NCBI GenBank assembly: GCA_902496375.1
Contig: CABVAS010000070.1
Location: 1 to 7,793, forward strand
Reading direction: 5' to 3'
DNA length: 7,793 nucleotides
Source: an uncultured Collinsella sp.
Lineage (GTDB): Bacteria > Actinomycetota > Coriobacteriia > Coriobacteriales > Coriobacteriaceae
Part shown: in pieces, positions 4,860-7,793 of the stretch
Layout: each line of letters starts with the position of its first letter
Position numbering within the stretch: the first letter of the stretch is position 1
The notes under the pieces: model-generated
What the model was told of the DNA's origin: nothing
What the model saw: the letters and a program-made list of their open reading frames with translations, nothing else
Database searches by the model: none
Program-made: the position numbers and the translations under genes

Positions 4860-6521
4860 ATGACCAAGCATGTGTTCGTAACCGGTGGCGTGGTTTCGTC
4901 CCTGGGCAAGGGTATCACCGCGGCCTCGCTGGGCCGTCTGCTCAAGTCGCGTGGCTACAAAGTAACGATGCAGAAGGCCGACCCGTATCTGAACGTCGAC
5001 CCCGGTACCATGAGCCCGTTCCAGCATGGTGAGGTCTTCGTTACCGAGGATGGTTACGAGTCCGACCTGGACCTGGGTCATTACGAGCGCTTTATTGATG
5101 AGAACCTGACCCGCGATTCCAACTTTACGACCGGTGCCATCTACAAAAGCCTAATCGCCCGCGAGCGTCGCGGCGACTTTTTGGGCGGTACCGTGCAGGT
5201 GATTCCCCACGTCACCAATGCCATTAAGGACAAGTTCCGCCGCATCGAGGAGCAGACCGGCTCCGATGTAGTCATCACCGAGCTGGGCGGCACGATTGGC
5301 GACATCGAGTCCCAGCCGTTTGTCGAGGCCATCCGTCAGTACCGCAAGGAGGCCGGCCCCGAGAACGTCTGCTACATCCACGTGTCGCTCGTTCCCTATA
5401 TCGCCGCCGCCCACGAGGTCAAGACCAAGCCCACACAGCATTCCGTCAAGGAGCTCCGCAGCTTTGGCATCCAGCCCGATATTATCGTGCTGCGCTCCGA
5501 CCACCATATCGATGACGCTATCCGCGGAAAGATCGCAAGCTTCTGCGACGTCGACACCGATTGCGTCTTTACCAACGAGGACTGCGCGAGCATTTACGAT
5601 GTTCCGCAGCTGCTTGCCGAGCAGGACTTTGACCTGCGCATTTGCGAGCGCCTGGGTCTGGACCCGCGTGAGCGCGACATGAGCGAGTGGAACGAGTTCC
5701 TGCGCAAACAGAATCACGCCAACCATCACGCCGACAAGGTGAAGATCGCCGTCGTGGGCAAGTACACGCAGCTGCCCGATGCGTACCTGTCGGTTATCGA
5801 GGCCCTGCACCATGCGGGCGTCTTCTACGATCGCCATGTGGACGTCCAGCTGGTCGACGGCGAGAGCCTCGACGAGCAGAATGTCTCCGAGGTTCTGGGC
5901 GACGCCTCGGGCATCCTGGTCCCCGGCGGCTTTGGCAAGCGCGCCCTGGAGGGCAAGATCCTCGCGGCCGAGTTTGCCCGTGAGCACAAGATTCCGTATC
6001 TGGGCATTTGCCTGGGTATGCAGGTGGCCGTGTGCGAATTTGCGCGCAATGTCGTCGGCCTTGCCGGCGCCAGCTCCTCTGAGTTCGATCCGGATGGCCC
6101 GTATAGTGTCATCGATCTGATGAGCTCGCAGGAGGACGTGACCGAGAAGGGCGGCACCATGCGCCTGGGCGCCTATCCGTGCAAGCTCGCCGCCGATACC
6201 CTTGCTCGCGAGGCATATGGCGAGGAACTCGTCTACGAGCGTCACCGTCACCGCTTTGAGTTCAACAACGCCTTCCGCGACCAGCTCGAGGACGCCGGTT
6301 TGGTTATCTCGGGTCTGTCGCCTGACGAGCGCCTGGTCGAGATGGTCGAGCTGCCGCGCGACGTGCATCCGTGGTATGTGGCAACCCAGGCTCATCCCGA
6401 GTTCAAGAGCCGCCCGACCAACCCGCAGCCGCTGTTCCGCGAGTTCGTACGCGCTTCGATCGGCCAGCACGAGGGTGTCGACCGTCTGCAGGTGACGCCC
6501 ATGAACCTCGCTACGGACTAA
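4860..6521 (+). CDS. pyrG: CTP synthase (glutamine-hydrolysing)
   Basis: It converts UTP to CTP using ATP and ammonia from glutamine, the last step of de novo pyrimidine nucleotide synthesis, in the cytoplasm as a tetramer. The product is 553 residues, near the usual 535-550. The N-terminal synthetase domain (about 1-270) opens with VTGGVVSSLGKGITAA, whose P-loop lysine is residue 17. It continues with KADPYLNVDPGTMSPFQHGE, TEDGYESDLDLGHYERF and ELGGTIGDIES (Mg-binding Glu at 141). The C-terminal class I glutamine amidotransferase domain (about 295-535) carries the nucleophile Cys384 in LGICLGMQ, the HRHRFEFN block, and the His512/Glu514 pair in AHPEF. All key residues are present and the enzyme should be active. 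The ATG at 4860 is preceded by GCAGG at 9-base spacing and gives the canonical MTKHVFVTGG start. The gene is probably co-transcribed with the recombinase gene that follows. Confidence 0.98.
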   Translation: MTKHVFVTGGVVSSLGKGITAASLGRLLKSRGYKVTMQKADPYLNVDPGTMSPFQHGEVFVTEDGYESDLDLGHYERFIDENLTRDSNFTTGAIYKSLIARERRGDFLGGTVQVIPHVTNAIKDKFRRIEEQTGSDVVITELGGTIGDIESQPFVEAIRQYRKEAGPENVCYIHVSLVPYIAAAHEVKTKPTQHSVKELRSFGIQPDIIVLRSDHHIDDAIRGKIASFCDVDTDCVFTNEDCASIYDVPQLLAEQDFDLRICERLGLDPRERDMSEWNEFLRKQNHANHHADKVKIAVVGKYTQLPDAYLSVIEALHHAGVFYDRHVDVQLVDGESLDEQNVSEVLGDASGILVPGGFGKRALEGKILAAEFAREHKIPYLGICLGMQVAVCEFARNVVGLAGASSSEFDPDGPYSVIDLMSSQEDVTEKGGTMRLGAYPCKLAADTLAREAYGEELVYERHRHRFEFNNAFRDQLEDAGLVISGLSPDERLVEMVELPRDVHPWYVATQAHPEFKSRPTNPQPLFREFVRASIGQHEGVDRLQVTPMNLATD

Positions 6522-6523
6522 GG

Positions 6524-7465
6524 GTGCCGGCGAATAAGGAACATACCGAAGCTACTCCCTCGTCGCTCGCCGTGGCGGCGGGGGAGTATCTCGATTACCT
6601 CGCGGTCGAGCGGGGTTTGGCGCGCAACACGATTGCGGCCTATCGTCGTGACCTGACGACGTACTGCGCCTATCTGGAGCGGGCGGGTATTGTGTCTTTT
6701 GAAGAGGTGACTCGTCAGGTCGTGGAGGGCTTTGTCGCCGACCGTCGCGATGGGGGCTATTCCGATGCCTCGGTGGAGCGTGCGCTTGCAGCCGTGAAGG
6801 GTCTGCATGCCTTTTTGGTGCGCGATGGGGCTGTAGCCCAAAATCCAACGGCGGCGTTGCGCCTGCCTAAAAAGGCTGAGCGTTTGCCGGAGTATCTATC
6901 GGTGGAGGATGTCTCGGCTCTGCTCGATCAAGACTTCCCCGAGGGCGAGATGGGCTTGCGCGACCATGCCATCTTGGAAGTGCTCTACGGATGCGGTTTG
7001 CGTGTGAGCGAGTTGGTGGGGCTCGATGTGGGCGATATCCATATTGACGATGGCTTTGTACTCGTTCGCGGTAAGGGCTCAAAGGAACGCCTGTCCCCGC
7101 TGGTGGGAAGCGCGGCGCGAGCTCTGATGCTCTATGTAACTGAGGGACGTTCTCGCTTGGCGGCCCATGCCCGCGGAACCGAGACCTCGGCGGTCTTTTT
7201 AAATAAGAACGGACGTCGCCTGTCGCGCCAGGCCGTGCATGCGATATGCGAGCGGTATGGGCGTCAGGTGGGGCTGGTGGGGCTCCATCCCCATACCTTG
7301 CGCCACTCCTTTGCCACCCACATGCTCGCGGGCGGTGCCGACCTGCGTGTGCTGCAGGAGATTTTGGGCCATGCCGATATTTCGACCACGCAGGTCTACA
7401 CGCATGTCGACCGCACGCAACTGACCGAGGTCTATCTGGCGGCGCATCCGCTGGCGCATCGTTAA
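6524..7465 (+). CDS. xerD: Site-specific tyrosine recombinase, XerD/XerC type
   Basis: A recombinase that with its Xer partner resolves chromosome dimers at dif during division. The product is 313 residues, slightly longer than the usual 295-300 because of a short N-terminal extension. The core-binding domain (about 17-105: YLDYLAVERGLARNTIAAYR and following) precedes the catalytic domain (about 120-305). All catalytic residues are visible: Arg160 in YGCGLRVSEL, Lys184 in RGKGSKER, His257 and Arg260 in HTLRHSFATH, His283 in ILGHADISTTQ, and the nucleophile Tyr292 in VYTHVD. The likely start is GTG at 6524, two bases after the pyrG stop, with only a weak GGA/AAGG upstream, so translation is probably coupled to pyrG. 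The in-frame GTG at 6572 is an alternative. The XerD versus XerC assignment needs comparison with the second Xer in the genome. Complete motifs and pairing with a housekeeping gene argue against a phage integrase. Codon use is less biased than in pyrG. Confidence 0.92.
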   Translation: MPANKEHTEATPSSLAVAAGEYLDYLAVERGLARNTIAAYRRDLTTYCAYLERAGIVSFEEVTRQVVEGFVADRRDGGYSDASVERALAAVKGLHAFLVRDGAVAQNPTAALRLPKKAERLPEYLSVEDVSALLDQDFPEGEMGLRDHAILEVLYGCGLRVSELVGLDVGDIHIDDGFVLVRGKGSKERLSPLVGSAARALMLYVTEGRSRLAAHARGTETSAVFLNKNGRRLSRQAVHAICERYGRQVGLVGLHPHTLRHSFATHMLAGGADLRVLQEILGHADISTTQVYTHVDRTQLTEVYLAAHPLAHR

Positions 7466-7498
7466 CACATCGCTGGCCTGCATATTTATAGGTATTTG

Positions 7499-7567
7499 GG
7501 GACGGGCCCCAGATTGCTGCGGCGTGCTTTTGCGCGCGCATGGGCAATCTGGGGCCCGTCCCATTTT
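7499..7567 (+). terminator. Very long hairpin terminator of the pyrG-xer unit
   Basis: GGGACGGGCCCCAGATTGC (7499-7517) pairs perfectly over 19 bp with 7544-7562. The 26-base loop can itself fold (GCGTGC with GCGCGC), and the sequence continues into ATTTTT. The stem is unusually long and starts 33 bases after the recombinase stop codon. The length and perfection could also mean a dispersed palindromic repeat serving as terminator. Confidence 0.85.
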
Positions 7568-7660
7568 TCGCCACTTGTCGTCGCGGTGGTGGGCCGCACG
7601 TGCCTTGGGTGGGGGAGTTTGGGGGCGATGTGAACGCCATGTAAAAGGACGCAAAAATCG

Positions 7661-7694
7661 CCTCAAGGTCAACTTGAAGGTTGAGGTTGAAAGG
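7661..7694. promoter_or_regulatory. Operator-like inverted and direct repeats
   Basis: CCTCAAG (7661-7667) and CTTGAAG (7673-7679) form a 7-5-7 imperfect dyad with one mismatch. TTGAAGG, TTGAGG and TTGAAAGG then follow head to tail (7674-7680, 7681-7686, 7687-7694). Read on the - strand the dyad centre contains TTGACCTTGAGG, resembling the -35 end of some MerR-family operators. No cognate regulator is visible in the window, so this is only a candidate. Confidence 0.3.
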
Positions 7695-7723
7695 CGGGGT
7701 GCCACAGGTGGCATCCCGCCTTT
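7690..7723. terminator. 16-bp inverted repeat, weak terminator or attenuator candidate
   Basis: AAAGGCGGGGTGCCAC (7690-7705) pairs with GTGGCATCCCGCCTTT (7708-7723) with one G-U pair and a very short loop. A/T triplets at the outer ends give only a short U-tract in either direction. It could be a weak bidirectional terminator or a leader attenuator of a gene beyond the right edge. Confidence 0.45.
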
Positions 7724-7728
7724 GCTGT

Positions 7729-7748
7729 AAACACAACATATTGTGTTT
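7729..7748. promoter_or_regulatory. Perfect AT-rich palindrome, operator candidate
   Basis: AAACACAA (7729-7736) and TTGTGTTT (7741-7748) form a perfect 8-4-8 palindrome around CATA. Its A/T content and symmetry suit a dimeric repressor site rather than an RNA terminator. It lies in the probable upstream region of a gene starting beyond 7793, if that gene is on the + strand. Confidence 0.4.
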
Positions 7749-7749
7749 T

Positions 7750-7763
7750 CGAACATATGCTGG
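7750..7763. promoter_or_regulatory. SOS-box-like sequence (LexA site candidate), imperfect
   Basis: CGAACATATGCTGG matches the Gram-positive/actinobacterial LexA consensus CGAACATATGTTCG in its first ten bases and in 12 of 14 overall. The right half-site is the degraded part. It lies directly beside the palindrome at 7729-7748. Without the downstream gene this is only suggestive. Confidence 0.3.
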
Positions 7764-7793
7764 AAATTATTTACCCGGATAAGCAGCCGTTTA

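Noticed and set aside
5151..6470. Long - strand open frame of about 439 codons opposite pyrG
   Set aside because: It lies wholly opposite a certain gene, its translation is low-complexity and rich in repeated Asp/Leu/Val/Ala runs, and it reflects the G/C third-position bias of pyrG.
6371..6523. Upstream extension of the recombinase frame to a GTG inside pyrG
   Set aside because: It would add 51 residues with Arg/Pro-rich shadow composition, overlap pyrG by 150 bases and make the protein longer than the Xer family.
7524..7756. Open frames on both strands in the right-hand gene-free stretch
   Set aside because: They overlap the long terminator and the repeat cluster, lack ribosome sites and give Arg/Pro/Gly-rich translations.

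Overview
The window looks like a chromosomal stretch from a GC-rich anaerobic actinobacterium of the class Coriobacteriia, most likely a Collinsella-like gut organism. That placement is an inference from three things: the G/C-ending codon preference, the gene set (arginine-pathway ornithine carbamoyltransferase with a YfcC-type carrier, a DUF1846 protein, and pyrG directly followed by a xerD-type recombinase), and general familiarity with such genomes. No taxonomic marker gene is present. All genes lie on the + strand, and most transcription units are closed by clear intrinsic terminators.

Layout. (1) 1-423: the C-terminal part of an ornithine carbamoyltransferase, cut by the left edge. (2) 571-2049: a large multi-pass carrier of the YfcC/DcuC-like family, probably an arginine/ornithine-type antiporter. 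The two fit an arginine deiminase (arc) module, in which the transferase releases ornithine and carbamoyl phosphate from citrulline and the carrier exchanges ornithine for arginine. (3) 2050-2580: about 530 bases without a credible gene. It holds a run of hairpins, a strong terminator, a diverged 73-base-spaced repeat and the promoter of the next gene. (4) 2605-4086: a DUF1846 protein of unknown function in its own transcription unit. (5) 4343-4681: a small winged-helix DNA-binding protein, also with its own terminator. (6) 4860-6521 and 6524-7465: pyrG (CTP synthase) and a XerC/D tyrosine recombinase separated by two bases, so almost certainly co-transcribed. (7) 7466-7793: about 330 bases without a gene. 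It holds the terminator of the pyrG-xer unit and, near the right edge, a cluster of inverted and direct repeats that looks like the control region of a gene just beyond the window.

Functionally this is mostly ordinary metabolism and housekeeping: arginine fermentation, pyrimidine nucleotide synthesis and chromosome dimer resolution. I see no phage, CRISPR, toxin-antitoxin or other defence system. The parts most worth a second look are non-coding: the pyrG leader hairpin placed at the predicted transcription start, the chain of palindromes after the carrier gene, the 73-base repeat before the DUF1846 gene, and the operator-like cluster at the right edge.
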